Shown here piece by piece: positions 9,359-18,222 of a stretch of 64,000 bases of DNA. The first letter of the stretch is position 1, and each line of letters opens with the position of its first letter. Position numbers and translations under genes: made by a program. The notes under the pieces were generated by a model. The model was not told where the DNA came from and did no database searches. It worked only from the letters and a program-made list of their open reading frames with translations. The DNA is from Roseobacter weihaiensis (GTDB taxonomy: Bacteria > Pseudomonadota > Alphaproteobacteria > Rhodobacterales > Rhodobacteraceae): contig NZ_JACNMO010000015.1 in the NCBI RefSeq assembly GCF_020622345.1, positions 62,001 through 126,000 of the forward strand, in the 5' to 3' direction.

Positions 9359-9972
9359 CCCTCAATCACCCGCACGCCATGGGGCGTTGCAAACGCCGCC
9401 TGCAGGCCAGCGGGGCCGGTTTCAAAACGGATCCTGTCATCGGACAAAAGCCCCGACAGCGCAGCGTGCAGCTCGGACACCTCTGGATGCCGCACAACAA
9501 GCTGGCGGAGCCGCACGCCAGAGGCGTTCAACATATCACAGGGATGGGTTTCCGTCCGCCATTCGATCAACGCCGGGGCACAGTTGTCATAGGGCAGTAT
9601 CCCGCTTTCCGGCACGCCCATCCGCCACCGCATCGCGCCGCGTTGCAGGTCAACCGGCACGCCGAGATCGTCCGGCAGCTGCGCAAGCGTTTGCTCCAGG
9701 TCATCGGTCCGGCAAATCCAGTTCGTCAACCGTGCGGGGCCGGAAAACCGGTCCAGATCAAACCAGCGCGGACGGGTAGGCGTGGGCGCCTCCGGATTGA
9801 TGGCAATCGCCTCCAGATAGAGCCCGTCTTCCAACCCCAACAGCGCGTTATGCGTGAAAAACACATCATGCGTGCCCCCCGGTTGCAGGGCGACAGCCAG
9901 CGCCTCTTCGACATGGGCTTGCGCTGCCGCAAGAGTTTCACCCGCAACCGCGATATGATCGAAAGCGATCAC
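9355..9972 (-). CDS. VOC-fold protein with glyoxalase-like domain
   Basis: A 205-residue protein beginning [20 protein letters not shown], the first beta-alpha-beta unit of the vicinal oxygen chelate fold with a possible metal histidine at residue 6; [12 protein letters not shown] near 51-62 could supply a glutamate. Its length and sequence fit the glyoxalase-like (Glyoxalase_3) group better than the ~135-residue methylmalonyl-CoA epimerase. It is coupled to the mutase gene by a four-base ATGA overlap, so a link to methylmalonyl-CoA is worth testing. The function is unknown. Confidence 0.8.
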   Translation of the reverse strand: MIAFDHIAVAGETLAAAQAHVEEALAVALQPGGTHDVFFTHNALLGLEDGLYLEAIAINPEAPTPTRPRWFDLDRFSGPARLTNWICRTDDLEQTLAQLPDDLGVPVDLQRGAMRWRMGVPESGILPYDNCAPALIEWRTETHPCDMLNASGVRLRQLVVRHPEVSELHAALSGLLSDDRIRFETGPAGLQAAFATPHGVRVIEG

Positions 9973-12098
9973 GCCCGTGCTGCTGCGATCAGCTTGAGGA
10001 TGTCCTGCGCAGCCTCGGGAATATTGGTGCCCGGACCAAAGATCGCCTTGACGCCGGCATCATAGAGGAACTGGTAGTCCTGCTGCGGGATCACCCCGCC
10101 GCAGATGACCAGAATGTCCTCGGCCCCTGCCTCTTTCAGCGTCGCAACCAACTGGGGTGCGAGGGTCTTGTGCCCGGCGGCCTGCGAGCTGATCCCAATC
10201 ACATGGACATCGTTGTCCACTGCATCCTGGGCCGCCTCCGCCGGGGTCTGGAACAGCGGGCCGACATCGACATCAAACCCGATATCGGCAAAGGCCGTCG
10301 CGATAACCTTGGCCCCCCGATCATGCCCGTCCTGTCCCATCTTGACGACCAGCATCCGGGGGCGGCGCCCCTCGGCCTCGGCAAAATCCTCAACCGATTT
10401 CTGGATGGCCGCAAAGCCCGCGTCGCCCTCATAGGCCGCCCCGTAGACACCGGCGAGGGTTTTGACCTCGGCGCGGTGCCTGCCGAATATCTTTTCCATC
10501 GCCATGCTGATCTCTCCTACTGTGGCCCGGGCGCGGGCCGCTTCAACCGCCGCTTCGAGCAGATTTCCACCCTCTTCCGCGCGGCGGCTCACTTCGGCCA
10601 GAGCCGCGTCGCAGGCCTCGGCGTCGCGTGTGCTGCGCACGGCCTCAAGCCGCGCAATCTGGCTTTGGCGCACGGCGGCATTGTCAATATCGAGGATATC
10701 AATGGGGTCTTCTTTGTCGCGACGGTACTTATTCACCCCCACGATGACTTCGGTGCCGCGGTCGATGTTCGCCTGCCGGGTTGCCGCGGCCTCTTCGATC
10801 CGCAGCTTGGGCATGCCGGTGGCCACGGCCTTGGTCATGCCGCCCATCTCTTCAACCTCTTCGATCAGCGCCCAGGCGGCCTCTGCCAGATCGGCGGTCA
10901 GCTTTTCGACATAGTAGGAGCCCGCCAGTGGATCAACCACATTGGTCACACCGGTTTCTTCCTGCAGGATCAGCTGCGTATTGCGCGCGATGCGGCTGGA
11001 GAACTCGGTGGGCAAAGCAATCGCCTCGTCCAGCGCATTGGTGTGCAGCGACTGCGTGCCGCCCAGCACCGCACTCATCGCCTCATAGGCGGTGCGGACG
11101 ACATTGTTATAGGGGTCTTGCTCCTGAAGGCTGACACCGGATGTCTGACAATGGGTCCGCAACATGGAGGATTTGGGATTCTTGGGCTCAAACTCCGCCA
11201 TGATCCGCGACCAGAGCAGACGGGCGGCGCGCAGTTTCGCGGCCTCCATGAAGAAGTTCATGCCGATGGCAAAGAAAAAGCTGAGCCGGCCCGCGAATTT
11301 ATCCACATCCATGCCCCGGTCGATGGCCGCGCGCACATATTCGCGCCCGTCCGCCAGGGTAAAGGCCAGCTCCTGCACCAGGTTCGCCCCCGCCTCCTGC
11401 ATGTGGTAGCCGGAGATCGAGATCGAGTTGAACTTCGGCATCTCGGCCGAGGTGTATTCGATGATATCCGCAATGATCCGCATTGAGGGTTCGGGCGGAT
11501 AGACATAGGTGTTGCGCACCATGAATTCCTTGAGGATGTCATTCTGTATGGTCCCGGACAGAACCGCCCGATCATGACCCTGTTCCTCGCCTGCCACGAT
11601 GAAATTCGCCAGGATCGGGATCACAGCGCCGTTCATCGTCATCGAAACCGACACCTTGTCGAGCGGGATGCCGTCAAACAGGATTTTCATGTCCTCAATG
11701 CTGTCGATGGCGACCCCGGCCTTGCCCACATCGCCCTCAACACGCGGGTGGTCGCTGTCGTATCCGCGGTGCGTGGCCAGGTCGAAGGCGACCGACACAC
11801 CCTGCTGACCGTTGGCCAGGGCCTGGCGGTAAAAGGCATTTGATTCCTCGGCAGTGGAGAACCCGGCGTACTGGCGGATCGTCCAGGGACGGCCTGCATA
11901 CATGGTCGCCTTGACGCCGCGCGTGTAGGGTGCCTGGCCCGGTGTGGAGCCCAGATGTTCCAGCCCTTCAAGGTCTTCCTCTGTGTAGATCGGCTGGACG
12001 TCGATCCCTTCAAGCGTATGCCATGTCAGGTCTTCAACCGGCCTGCCGCGCAGTTCAGCTTCAGCCAGGTCGCGCCATATGTCTTTCTTCGAGCTCAT
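9969..12098 (-). CDS. mcm: Methylmalonyl-CoA mutase (adenosylcobalamin-dependent)
   Basis: Converts (R)-methylmalonyl-CoA to succinyl-CoA, the last step of propionyl-CoA assimilation. The 709-residue single-chain form has the substrate-binding barrel first, with [17 protein letters not shown] at about 74-90 including the active-site tyrosine (Y77), then a C-terminal B12 domain whose [12 protein letters not shown] (about 585-596) carries the DxHxxG cobalt-ligand histidine. The [11 protein letters not shown] segment matches methylmalonyl-CoA rather than ethylmalonyl-CoA mutases. It starts at ATG 12098, 38 bases inside the upstream gene, and couples to the VOC gene downstream. pccA and pccB lie about 1.6 kb and 6 kb away. 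Confidence 0.95.
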   Translation of the reverse strand: MSSKKDIWRDLAEAELRGRPVEDLTWHTLEGIDVQPIYTEEDLEGLEHLGSTPGQAPYTRGVKATMYAGRPWTIRQYAGFSTAEESNAFYRQALANGQQGVSVAFDLATHRGYDSDHPRVEGDVGKAGVAIDSIEDMKILFDGIPLDKVSVSMTMNGAVIPILANFIVAGEEQGHDRAVLSGTIQNDILKEFMVRNTYVYPPEPSMRIIADIIEYTSAEMPKFNSISISGYHMQEAGANLVQELAFTLADGREYVRAAIDRGMDVDKFAGRLSFFFAIGMNFFMEAAKLRAARLLWSRIMAEFEPKNPKSSMLRTHCQTSGVSLQEQDPYNNVVRTAYEAMSAVLGGTQSLHTNALDEAIALPTEFSSRIARNTQLILQEETGVTNVVDPLAGSYYVEKLTADLAEAAWALIEEVEEMGGMTKAVATGMPKLRIEEAAATRQANIDRGTEVIVGVNKYRRDKEDPIDILDIDNAAVRQSQIARLEAVRSTRDAEACDAALAEVSRRAEEGGNLLEAAVEAARARATVGEISMAMEKIFGRHRAEVKTLAGVYGAAYEGDAGFAAIQKSVEDFAEAEGRRPRMLVVKMGQDGHDRGAKVIATAFADIGFDVDVGPLFQTPAEAAQDAVDNDVHVIGISSQAAGHKTLAPQLVATLKEAGAEDILVICGGVIPQQDYQFLYDAGVKAIFGPGTNIPEAAQDILKLIAAARA

Positions 12099-13068
12099 CG
12101 AATTGTCCTTTTCTGTGTGTCACCGACGGCTGGGTTTTTCCCGCTCTGCTCTGGTGACTTTCCTCTATCAGTGTGGCCAGGCCCTCTGCGCCCGCTGTCA
12201 GCCACATCATATCATCCGCGTAGAGTTCCCGCAGCGCCGCATGCTCTTCGGTTGTAAAGGGGTTCCAGCGGCCCATCCCAAAGGGCAGCTCAGCACCGTC
12301 CACCCCCTGCCCGGCCACCGCGCGCCGCAGATCGGGGAGCTGGGGGGACCGGTTCAGGCAATATCGCTGCGCACTGCGCGGTGCGTCGATCTCTACGGCA
12401 CGCGCCGCGAAAAGCTCAGGCTGTCCGCGATAGGCCTCAAAGGGATGCACTGAAATCCGCGCCTGCGGGGCCGCCGCTGCAACATCAGCGATCACGTCGC
12501 GCCATCCCCGAGGGGCCAGCGCCAGCTCTCTGAGCGCAGAACGCTCCGGCACCGGGTGTCCGCAAGAGACCCCATGGGCCAGCGCCGAACACCAGTAGAG
12601 CTCAAGACTGCGGATACTGAGCACAACCGACGTCACATGCCCCTCAAACGCGCGCATCAGCCGCGCAATCCGGGGACCTGCGTCCGCATAGAGCCTGCCC
12701 GACGACAGGTTTGAGCGAACGGTTCCCATCATATCCGCATCACTGACAACAAGCGTTTCGATCCCCTGCCGCGCCAGTTGGCTGAGGTGACGCTGCATGC
12801 GCTGCTGGCCCGCATCGGTCATGGTGCCGCCGTCGATCTGCACGTTCTGATCGACAAGGCCGTCATAGAGGCATCGGCGGGTCCGCTTGGGTCCCCAGAA
12901 TCCGATCTTTCGCGCGGTCAGCGCCTCGGACTGGCTGCGCATATACGCCTGAAAGCTGGCCGTACCAGTGCGGTGTGCCCCGATATGCAAGATCACGTCC
13001 ATGACGCGGGTCGCCCATTTTTCCAAAGCCGCCCCGGTCGGCAGAGATATCGGGGAATACGCGTGCAT
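12061..13068 (-). CDS. Sulfotransferase-like P-loop protein
   Basis: A 335-residue protein with [18 protein letters not shown] near its N-terminus, the 5'-phosphosulfate-binding loop form found in bacterial sulfotransferase-like families. The rest (STxR-like [18 protein letters not shown] near 150-167, ending in a basic tail) is only weakly diagnostic, so substrate and activity are unknown. ATG 13068 has a GAGA-like site; ATG 13002 (MDVILH) would put the P-loop at the very N-terminus and is a real alternative. The 3' end overlaps the first 38 bases of mcm. Confidence 0.7.
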   Translation of the reverse strand: MHAYSPISLPTGAALEKWATRVMDVILHIGAHRTGTASFQAYMRSQSEALTARKIGFWGPKRTRRCLYDGLVDQNVQIDGGTMTDAGQQRMQRHLSQLARQGIETLVVSDADMMGTVRSNLSSGRLYADAGPRIARLMRAFEGHVTSVVLSIRSLELYWCSALAHGVSCGHPVPERSALRELALAPRGWRDVIADVAAAAPQARISVHPFEAYRGQPELFAARAVEIDAPRSAQRYCLNRSPQLPDLRRAVAGQGVDGAELPFGMGRWNPFTTEEHAALRELYADDMMWLTAGAEGLATLIEESHQSRAGKTQPSVTHRKGQFDELEERHMARPG

Positions 13069-13167
13069 TACACCAAATCTCTTGCTGCGGATTTAATGGT
13101 AAATTTGCCGCCAATACCCATCGCAACTTGTGAAAAGTAACCTATATTACGCTCGACAGGAGAAATG

Positions 13168-13623
13168 ATGAAACCATTGCTATCCCTTGTAATCGCGTGC
13201 TTTTTTGCAAATCCACTGGCTGCACAAGACCTTGAGGCCGCGGCCGATACAGCCTTGTTTTTTTCGATGGATGAAGTCGATTTAGAACAATTTAAATGGA
13301 AAAAGCGCCCCGTGGTGGTGTTTGCTGAATCGGATCTGGACCCCGCCTTCGTCGAACAAATGGCGCTTTTGGAGGCGCGGACGGCAGAATTGCAGGCCCG
13401 CGACGTGGTTGTCATCACTGACACCGAGCCCGGAACCCTGTCGGAACTGAGGCGCAAGCTCCGTCCGCGCGGGTTCATGTTGGTGCTGATAAACAAGGAA
13501 GGCACGGTCAACGTCCGCAAACCCTTCCCCTGGAACGTACGCGAAATCAGCCGCAGCATCGACAAGATGCCGATCCGGCAACGCGAGATTCGCGAGAACG
13601 GCACACGGGCCGGCGCAGGATAA
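13168..13623 (+). CDS. DUF4174 exported protein
   Basis: A 151-residue secreted protein. The signal peptide is MKPLLSLVIACFFANPLAAQ; the mature domain, with RPVVVFAESDLDPAFVEQM, DVVVITDTEPGTLSELRRKL and GFMLVLINKEGTV, matches the thioredoxin-like DUF4174 domain (PF13778) but has no CxxC pair. It has no known reaction. ATG 13168 is chosen over ATG 13165 because AGGAG at 13158-13162 is then five bases away. It stands alone on the plus strand between the sulfotransferase-like gene and pccA and is convergent with pccA. Confidence 0.85.
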   Translation: MKPLLSLVIACFFANPLAAQDLEAAADTALFFSMDEVDLEQFKWKKRPVVVFAESDLDPAFVEQMALLEARTAELQARDVVVITDTEPGTLSELRRKLRPRGFMLVLINKEGTVNVRKPFPWNVREISRSIDKMPIRQREIRENGTRAGAG

Positions 13624-13671
13624 CCACAGCGCCCGCCCCTGTCAGCGATGCCCGTACGCGTTCTCATCGCT

Positions 13672-15717
13672 CTATTCGAACTCCATGATGATATCATCCA
13701 CGGCCAGGCTGTCGCCAGCGGTGGCATTTACCTTGGTCACGGTGCCGCGACGCTCGGCGCGCAGGATGTTCTCCATCTTCATCGCCTCGATGGTGCAGAG
13801 CGCCTGTCCCTCCTGAACCTCATCGCCCACTGCAACGTCCAGCTTCACCACCAGTCCCGGCATCGGGCACAGCAGCATCTTTGACGTATCGGGCGGCAGT
13901 TTCTCGGGCATCTTGCGGGCAAGTTCCGCCTGACGCGGCGTGCGCACATGTACCTTGATGTCAGCCCCCCGGGTTCGGATGCGAAAGCCGCCCGAGATTT
14001 TGCCGACCTTCAGCACCAGCGGGGCATCCCCGACCCTCATCTCGGCCAGCTGATCGCCCGGCGTCCAGTCACCGGTGACCCTCAGATTTTCTCCCTCGCC
14101 CAGATGCACCGTAGCCCCGGACGGGTCTGCGTCGATGCTCAGATCGTAAGATGCGCCCTGCAGATGCACGTTCCACTCACGGCCTACCTTTCGCGCGTGG
14201 TTGTCCATCCGCCCCGAAACACGGGCCCGCCGGATCTCGGCCACGCGATGCATGGCGGCACAGGCCGCTGCAATCCGGCGCAGCTCTGGCTCCGGCAACA
14301 CGACCCCCTCGAAACCCTCGGGATATTCCTCGGCAATGAAGGCGGTGGTCATATCGCCCGAGACGAACTTCGGATGGTCCATCACCGCCGACAGAAACGG
14401 CAGGTTATGCCCGATCCCTTCCACCTCAAAGCTGTCGAGCGCCACGCGCATCCGCTCAATCGCCTCCGCCCGCGTCGGGGCCCAGGTGCAGAGTTTGGCG
14501 ATCATCGGGTCGTAATACATGCTGATCTCGCCGCCCTCATAGACCCCGGTATCATTGCGTACCGCCGTATCACCTGCCGGGGCCTCCCCCTGCCAGGTGC
14601 CCTGATCCAGGAGCGGCCCTGCCGCCACCTCCGCCGGGGGGCGGTAGCGCGTCAGGCGCCCGATCGAGGGCAGAAAGCCGCGGTAGGGATCCTCGGCATA
14701 AAGACGGTTTTCGATGGCCCAACCGGTCAGCGTCACATCATCTTGTGTGATCGTCAGTTTCTCACCATTGGCCACCCGGATCATCTGCTCGACCAGATCG
14801 ACGCCGGTGATAAGCTCCGTCACCGGGTGCTCCACCTGCAAGCGGGTGTTCATCTCCAGAAAGTAGAAGTTCTTGTCGCCATCGACGATGAATTCGACCG
14901 TCCCGGCACTGGCATAGCCCACCGCTTGTGCAAGGGCCACGGCCTGCTCCCCCATGGCCTTGCGGGTGGCCTCGTCGAGGAACGGGCTCGGAGCTTCTTC
15001 GACCACCTTCTGGTTGCGGCGCTGGATCGAGCATTCACGCTCCCCCAGATAGATGCCGTTGCCGTGGCTGTCACAGAGCACCTGGATTTCGATGTGACGC
15101 GGCTGGGTGACGAATTTCTCGATAAAGATGCGATCATCGCCAAAGGAGTTCGCCGCCTCGTTCTTGGAGGATTGAAACCCCTCGCGGGCTTCATCATCGT
15201 TCCACGCGATCCGCATGCCCTTGCCACCCCCGCCCGCAGAAGCCTTGAGCATCACCGGGTAGCCGATCTCGGCCGAGATCTTGACCGCCTCCTCCGCATC
15301 CGCAATCAAGCCCATATGGCCAGGTACGGTGCTGACACCGGCCTCCTGCGCGATCTTCTTGGAGGTGATCTTGTCGCCCATCTTTTCGATGGCCCCCTTG
15401 GGCGGTCCGACAAAGGCCACACCTGCGGCCTCAAGCGCTTCGGCGAACCGGGCATTTTCCGAGAGGAACCCGTAGCCGGGGTGCACCGCCTGCGCGCCTG
15501 AGCTTTTGATCGCCTCCATCACCTTGTCGATGACGATATAGGACTGATTGGCAGGCGGCGGTCCGATGTGGACGGCTTCATCCGCCATCTGAACGTGCAG
15601 GGCCTGTTTATCAGCATCAGAATAAACCGCAACCGTGGTGATTCCCATTTTGCGGGCCGTCTTGATGACACGGCAGGCAATTTCACCACGGTTGGCAATG
15701 AGGATCTTATTGAACAT
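13672..15717 (-). CDS. pccA: Propionyl-CoA carboxylase alpha (biotin carboxylase/BCCP) subunit
   Basis: Carboxylates its own biotin with bicarbonate and ATP and delivers the carboxyl group to PccB. The 681-residue chain starts MFNKILIANRGEIACRVIK, has the ATP-grasp biotin carboxylase with the glycine-rich loop KASAGGGGKGMRIAW near 160-174, a BT linker domain with dense basic residues, and a C-terminal biotinyl domain with EAMKMEN, biotin being expected on K647. ATG 15717 is used; AAGGAA lies about ten bases upstream. A strong terminator (15771-15802) stands only 54 bases upstream, so expression needs read-through or a very close promoter. Confidence 0.96.
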   Translation of the reverse strand: MFNKILIANRGEIACRVIKTARKMGITTVAVYSDADKQALHVQMADEAVHIGPPPANQSYIVIDKVMEAIKSSGAQAVHPGYGFLSENARFAEALEAAGVAFVGPPKGAIEKMGDKITSKKIAQEAGVSTVPGHMGLIADAEEAVKISAEIGYPVMLKASAGGGGKGMRIAWNDDEAREGFQSSKNEAANSFGDDRIFIEKFVTQPRHIEIQVLCDSHGNGIYLGERECSIQRRNQKVVEEAPSPFLDEATRKAMGEQAVALAQAVGYASAGTVEFIVDGDKNFYFLEMNTRLQVEHPVTELITGVDLVEQMIRVANGEKLTITQDDVTLTGWAIENRLYAEDPYRGFLPSIGRLTRYRPPAEVAAGPLLDQGTWQGEAPAGDTAVRNDTGVYEGGEISMYYDPMIAKLCTWAPTRAEAIERMRVALDSFEVEGIGHNLPFLSAVMDHPKFVSGDMTTAFIAEEYPEGFEGVVLPEPELRRIAAACAAMHRVAEIRRARVSGRMDNHARKVGREWNVHLQGASYDLSIDADPSGATVHLGEGENLRVTGDWTPGDQLAEMRVGDAPLVLKVGKISGGFRIRTRGADIKVHVRTPRQAELARKMPEKLPPDTSKMLLCPMPGLVVKLDVAVGDEVQEGQALCTIEAMKMENILRAERRGTVTKVNATAGDSLAVDDIIMEFE

Positions 15718-15770
15718 GTGAGGTCTTTCCTTGGCAGGTCTGAAAATTGAGAAGCGCGCGCGCATGACGC

Positions 15771-15802
15771 AAAAAACCGTGCAGGCGAGGCCCGCACGGT
15801 TT
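15771..15802 (-). terminator. Rho-independent terminator upstream of pccA
   Basis: AAACCGTGC at 15774-15782 pairs perfectly with GCACGGTTT at 15794-15802, with an 11-base loop that can add GG/CC pairs. Reading on the minus strand the stem is followed by six T residues (15776-15771). It should end transcripts of the small lipoprotein gene at 15834-16040. Confidence 0.85.
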
Positions 15803-15833
15803 GCTTTGCTGATGCTGTCTGGTGAGACGAGTG

Positions 15834-16040
15834 TCAGTTACACTGTGATGGATAAAGCTGACAGTAGGCCACATTACCTGCGGCGCCGACGGCCGCCCCT
15901 TTGGCAAGGCTGTTGTCGGTAACGACTGCAGCTCCTGCGCCGATTGCAGCGCCCCCCAGAGCCTGTTCGCCCAGAGTGTCACCACAGGCGGCAAGCCCGG
16001 CAAAAGCCACAAGTGCCAGTGCAGATTTCTTGAAAAGCAT
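15834..16040 (-). CDS. Small glycine-zipper lipoprotein
   Basis: A 68-residue product with signal sequence MLFKKSALALVAFAGLAAC; the lipobox LAAC puts the lipidated cysteine at residue 19. The mature part has alternating small residues (ALGGAAIGAGAAV... AKGAAVGAAGNVAY), a glycine-zipper segment typical of small outer-membrane lipoproteins. A GGAGG site lies nine bases before the ATG. Terminators lie on both sides (16139-16183 and 15771-15802), so it is probably its own transcript despite sitting inside the pcc cluster. Function unknown. Confidence 0.85.
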   Translation of the reverse strand: MLFKKSALALVAFAGLAACGDTLGEQALGGAAIGAGAAVVTDNSLAKGAAVGAAGNVAYCQLYPSQCN

Positions 16041-16353
16041 CGCTCAGTACCTCCGTTTTCATGTACGTCTTGGTAAAACGCGCCCGAGCCGACTTTATTC
16101 CCCTCAGACAAAGTTTTTCTGCTGAAAAAATTTTGCCCAAAAAAGACGGGCAACAAAAACGCGTTAACGCCATGTTGCCCGTCAGGGGAAGGGGTACGAA
16201 TAGTGTACTCAGACGTAGTGCGGGGATATTCGCGTACGCCTGTAAGATCGACAATACCCGTTTTAGTTGAATTACGAAGCGAAAAATGCAGGAAGGGCCT
16301 TAAATCAGCCAAGCCTTGCCATTTCTGGAGGCAGTCGAGCAAAAACACGCCGA
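16041..16353. other. 313-bp gap in the pcc cluster, AT-rich
   Basis: The gap holds a strong minus-strand terminator (16139-16183, listed separately) and, nearer 16041-16138, the likely promoter and GGAGG site of the small lipoprotein. The stretch 16184-16353 between the terminator and the upstream gene has no recognisable gene. It is long for a 3' untranslated region and could encode a small RNA ending at the terminator, but I cannot place a convincing promoter. Confidence 0.45.
16139..16183 (-). terminator. Strong rho-independent terminator with nested palindrome
   Basis: GACGGGCAACA at 16145-16155 pairs perfectly with TGTTGCCCGTC at 16173-16183. On the minus strand the stem is followed by six T (16144-16139). 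The 17-base loop contains the self-complementary GCGTTAACGC at 16161-16170. Confidence 0.85.
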
Positions 16354-16701
16354 TCACTCCTCGAAGGCTTCGGGGAAAGAGGCCCGCGCGACGCGCTCGT
16401 CGATGACAAGAAGCGACTCGTAGCTGGCCGGATCAAAGGGATCGGTGGCCGGGAGAACCTCGCGGCCAAAGAGCCAGGACAGGCGACCGGCATCAAGGTT
16501 ACCACGCTCGAACGGCTGATCGCCAAAATGCTCCCAGAGCGCTTTGACAAAGGCCAGATCAGCCCGGCGGTCCGCAGGCTTGCGGTCCCGGAACCTTTCC
16601 CGCCGGGTCAGGGCGGTCACCCCGCGCGGATTAAAACGCCGCAGGGTAAAATGGTAATCCGTACCCGCCAGACGGCCGGGAAACCCGCGGTGTTTCAGCA
16701 T
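16354..16701 (-). CDS. Conserved-looking protein of unknown function in the pcc cluster
   Basis: A 115-residue soluble, highly charged protein beginning MLKHRGFPGRLAGTDYHF, with an arginine-rich middle (TRRERFRDRKPADRRADLAF) and a helical, acidic C-terminus (SYESLLVIDERVARASFPEAF). No signal peptide or membrane segment. I do not recognise a family. It follows the 46-residue lipoprotein gene by 66 bases on the same strand and has only a weak ribosome site. Its codon choice and position in the pcc cluster support it as a real gene. Confidence 0.6.
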   Translation of the reverse strand: MLKHRGFPGRLAGTDYHFTLRRFNPRGVTALTRRERFRDRKPADRRADLAFVKALWEHFGDQPFERGNLDAGRLSWLFGREVLPATDPFDPASYESLLVIDERVARASFPEAFEE

Positions 16702-16767
16702 GATACACCGCGATCCTGATGAGGAACGCCCCCCCGGTGCCTGCCAAGGCTGCGCGATCTGGAGGGT

Positions 16768-16908
16768 CTAGTTATACTTTCCGACAAAGCCGCCATCAGA
16801 AGCCCGGGGGGCCGGATCAACGACGACAAACTCCTCGGAGGTGTTCGTGCAGGCCGCGATGGCCGCCATGAACGCGACGGCTGCCAGTGATCTGAGGGGC
16901 TTTGACAT
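16768..16908 (-). CDS. 46-residue lipoprotein
   Basis: A very short gene: MSKPLRSLAAVAFMAAIAAC followed by 26 residues (TNTSEEFVVVDPAPRASDGG...). The lipobox AIAAC places the lipidated cysteine at residue 20; the mature peptide is only 27 residues with a proline/acidic stretch. GGAGAG lies about seven bases before the ATG, which supports translation. It sits between the DUF6497-like gene and the 115-residue gene of the pcc cluster. Function unknown. Confidence 0.75.
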   Translation of the reverse strand: MSKPLRSLAAVAFMAAIAACTNTSEEFVVVDPAPRASDGGFVGKYN

Positions 16909-16977
16909 GAAGGTCTCTCCTTGTTGGGTGCCAGATCGGGACCGGGCAACGCCTGAATCGATAAACCAACGGCACTC

Positions 16978-16995
16978 CGGCCCGCTATCGGGCCG
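16978..16995 (-). repeat. GC-rich hairpin between two pcc-cluster genes
   Basis: CGGCCCG (16978-16984) and CGGGCCG (16989-16995) form a perfect 7-bp stem around CTAT. No T run follows on either strand, so it looks like an intercistronic stabilising or processing hairpin rather than a terminator. Confidence 0.5.
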
Positions 16996-17029
16996 CTTCC
17001 GGTGCTGCAGGTCAGCGTCTCATACTGCA

Positions 17030-17419
17030 TCATGACGCCTCCCAGACACATGTGTTGTTGGTGACGCGGAACGCCTCAAAGTATTGCGTCGCATCAGGGT
17101 CAGAGGCGCCGAAAGTCACAGGGCGATCCGACAGCGACACCACAATCACATCCGCCTGCAACTCAAACTCCTTCAGATACGGCAAAGCAATGGCGGTGCA
17201 AAGATGCTGAAAATCGGCCTCAGCCTGCGCGTAGGACAGCGCCTCTCCGTCCCGCGCGATGGCGGGCGCAAGAAACCGGAAGCGTAACCACGTCTCCTCT
17301 CCCACGGTATCGACCAGAACCTCGAAAAGCTCCACCAACTGCCCGGAGGGCGCTGCAATATCCGCCAAGTGCAGGGCACTGATCGCGGAGGCTTGCACGG
17401 GAAAGGGCGCAATACGCAT
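17030..17419 (-). CDS. Exported DUF6497-like protein
   Basis: A 129-residue protein with a short N-terminal export-like segment (MRIAPFPVQASAISALHLA) and a domain with PSGQLVELFEVLVD, EETWLRFRFLAPAIARDG, ADFQHLCTAIALPYLKEF and VSLSDRPVTFG; two cysteines could form a disulfide (CTAIAL and NNTCVW). I associate this pattern with DUF6497, known from Rhodobacterales next to pcc genes, but that name is from memory. ATG 17419 is used because it gives the signal peptide; a longer frame reaches back to 17545 into ridA. Function unknown. Confidence 0.65.
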   Translation of the reverse strand: MRIAPFPVQASAISALHLADIAAPSGQLVELFEVLVDTVGEETWLRFRFLAPAIARDGEALSYAQAEADFQHLCTAIALPYLKEFELQADVIVVSLSDRPVTFGASDPDATQYFEAFRVTNNTCVWEAS

Positions 17420-17486
17420 CAACGCCACCTTGGGCTGAGACAATCCGCGCCCGGGCGGGTAAACGGCAGATCTGCGCAGCGTGATC

Positions 17487-17885
17487 TCATGCGGCCGGAC
17501 CTCGACGCGCCACACAATCGATTTCAACCAGAGCCCCGACAGCAAGGGCCGTCACGCCGACGGTGGTGCGCGCGGGCAGTCGGCCGGGGGCAAAGAAGCT
17601 CTTATATGTTTTGTTGAAGGCCGCGTAGTCGCGCTCAAAATCCGTCAGGAAACAGCGGCACTGCATCACGTTGCCCAGCGTCAAATCAAGCCCGTGCAGC
17701 ACGGTTTTGAGATTTTCCATCACCTGACGGGTCTGCGCGGCCACGCCTTTGGCCAGCGGCGCATCCGGCGCGCCGGGCACCGTGGGCATCTGACCGGTGA
17801 GAATGATCCAGCCATCCGCCTCAACCGCATGCGAAAAGGGGGCCACAGGCTCAGGCGCCTCCGCGATGTTGTGAAACACCGTCAC
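17487..17885 (-). CDS. RidA family protein (YjgF/YER057c/UK114)
   Basis: A 132-residue member of the RidA family, which hydrolyses reactive enamine/imine intermediates from PLP enzymes. It shows VAPFSHAVEADGWIILTGQMP at the N-terminus, VMQCRCFLTDFERDYAAFN near 74-92 and the C-terminal LPARTTVGVTALAVGALVEID, where the conserved arginine (PARTTV) binds the substrate carboxylate. It lies in the pcc cluster 67 bases upstream of the DUF6497-like gene. A second, more distant RidA gene lies at 59427-59828. Confidence 0.9.
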   Translation of the reverse strand: MTVFHNIAEAPEPVAPFSHAVEADGWIILTGQMPTVPGAPDAPLAKGVAAQTRQVMENLKTVLHGLDLTLGNVMQCRCFLTDFERDYAAFNKTYKSFFAPGRLPARTTVGVTALAVGALVEIDCVARRGPAA

Positions 17886-17904
17886 GCCGCGGACCCCGGT
17901 GGCA

Positions 17905-18168
17905 TCAGGCCTTGCGCAATGCCGCGATCAGGGCAGCCTTCGTCATATCTGAACGCCCCTCGATCTCCAACTCTTGCGCGCGCTGGTAGAGCGCCTTTCT
18001 GGTCCAGTCTTCGTAAGGTGGCTGCGCGCCCCCCTTCTTTGACGGCTCCATGTCGTCGCGAGCCTGCGCGTTTGCAATGGCCGCTGCCTTTTGTTTCGAT
18101 GCACCCTTCCCGCGCAGCGCCTCGTAGGTATCGCTGTTCTTGATGCTGTTGCCATGAGACTCTGACAT
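17905..18168 (-). CDS. Small DUF7218/Rho-N-like protein
   Basis: An 87-residue basic protein: MSESHGNSIKNSDTYEALR at the start, a lysine-rich middle (GASKQKAAAIANAQA and MEPSKKGG), and a C-terminal helix-extended-helix module (WTRKALYQRAQELEIEGRSDMTKAALIAALRKA) like the Rho N-terminal/SAP fold that binds nucleic acid. AAGGAG lies eight bases before ATG 18168, which fixes the start. It is 54 bases downstream of pccB. Role unknown; nucleic-acid binding is inferred from the fold only. Confidence 0.8.
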   Translation of the reverse strand: MSESHGNSIKNSDTYEALRGKGASKQKAAAIANAQARDDMEPSKKGGAQPPYEDWTRKALYQRAQELEIEGRSDMTKAALIAALRKA

Positions 18169-18222
18169 ATCGAACTCCTTTCGGAGCGAACGCACCTAGC
18201 GGCATCCAGGTTCCTTTCCGGC

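Noticed and set aside
13948-15501. 517-codon open frame on the plus strand opposite pccA
   Set aside because: Antisense shadow of a clearly recognised gene; composition is unlike a protein and no motif is present.
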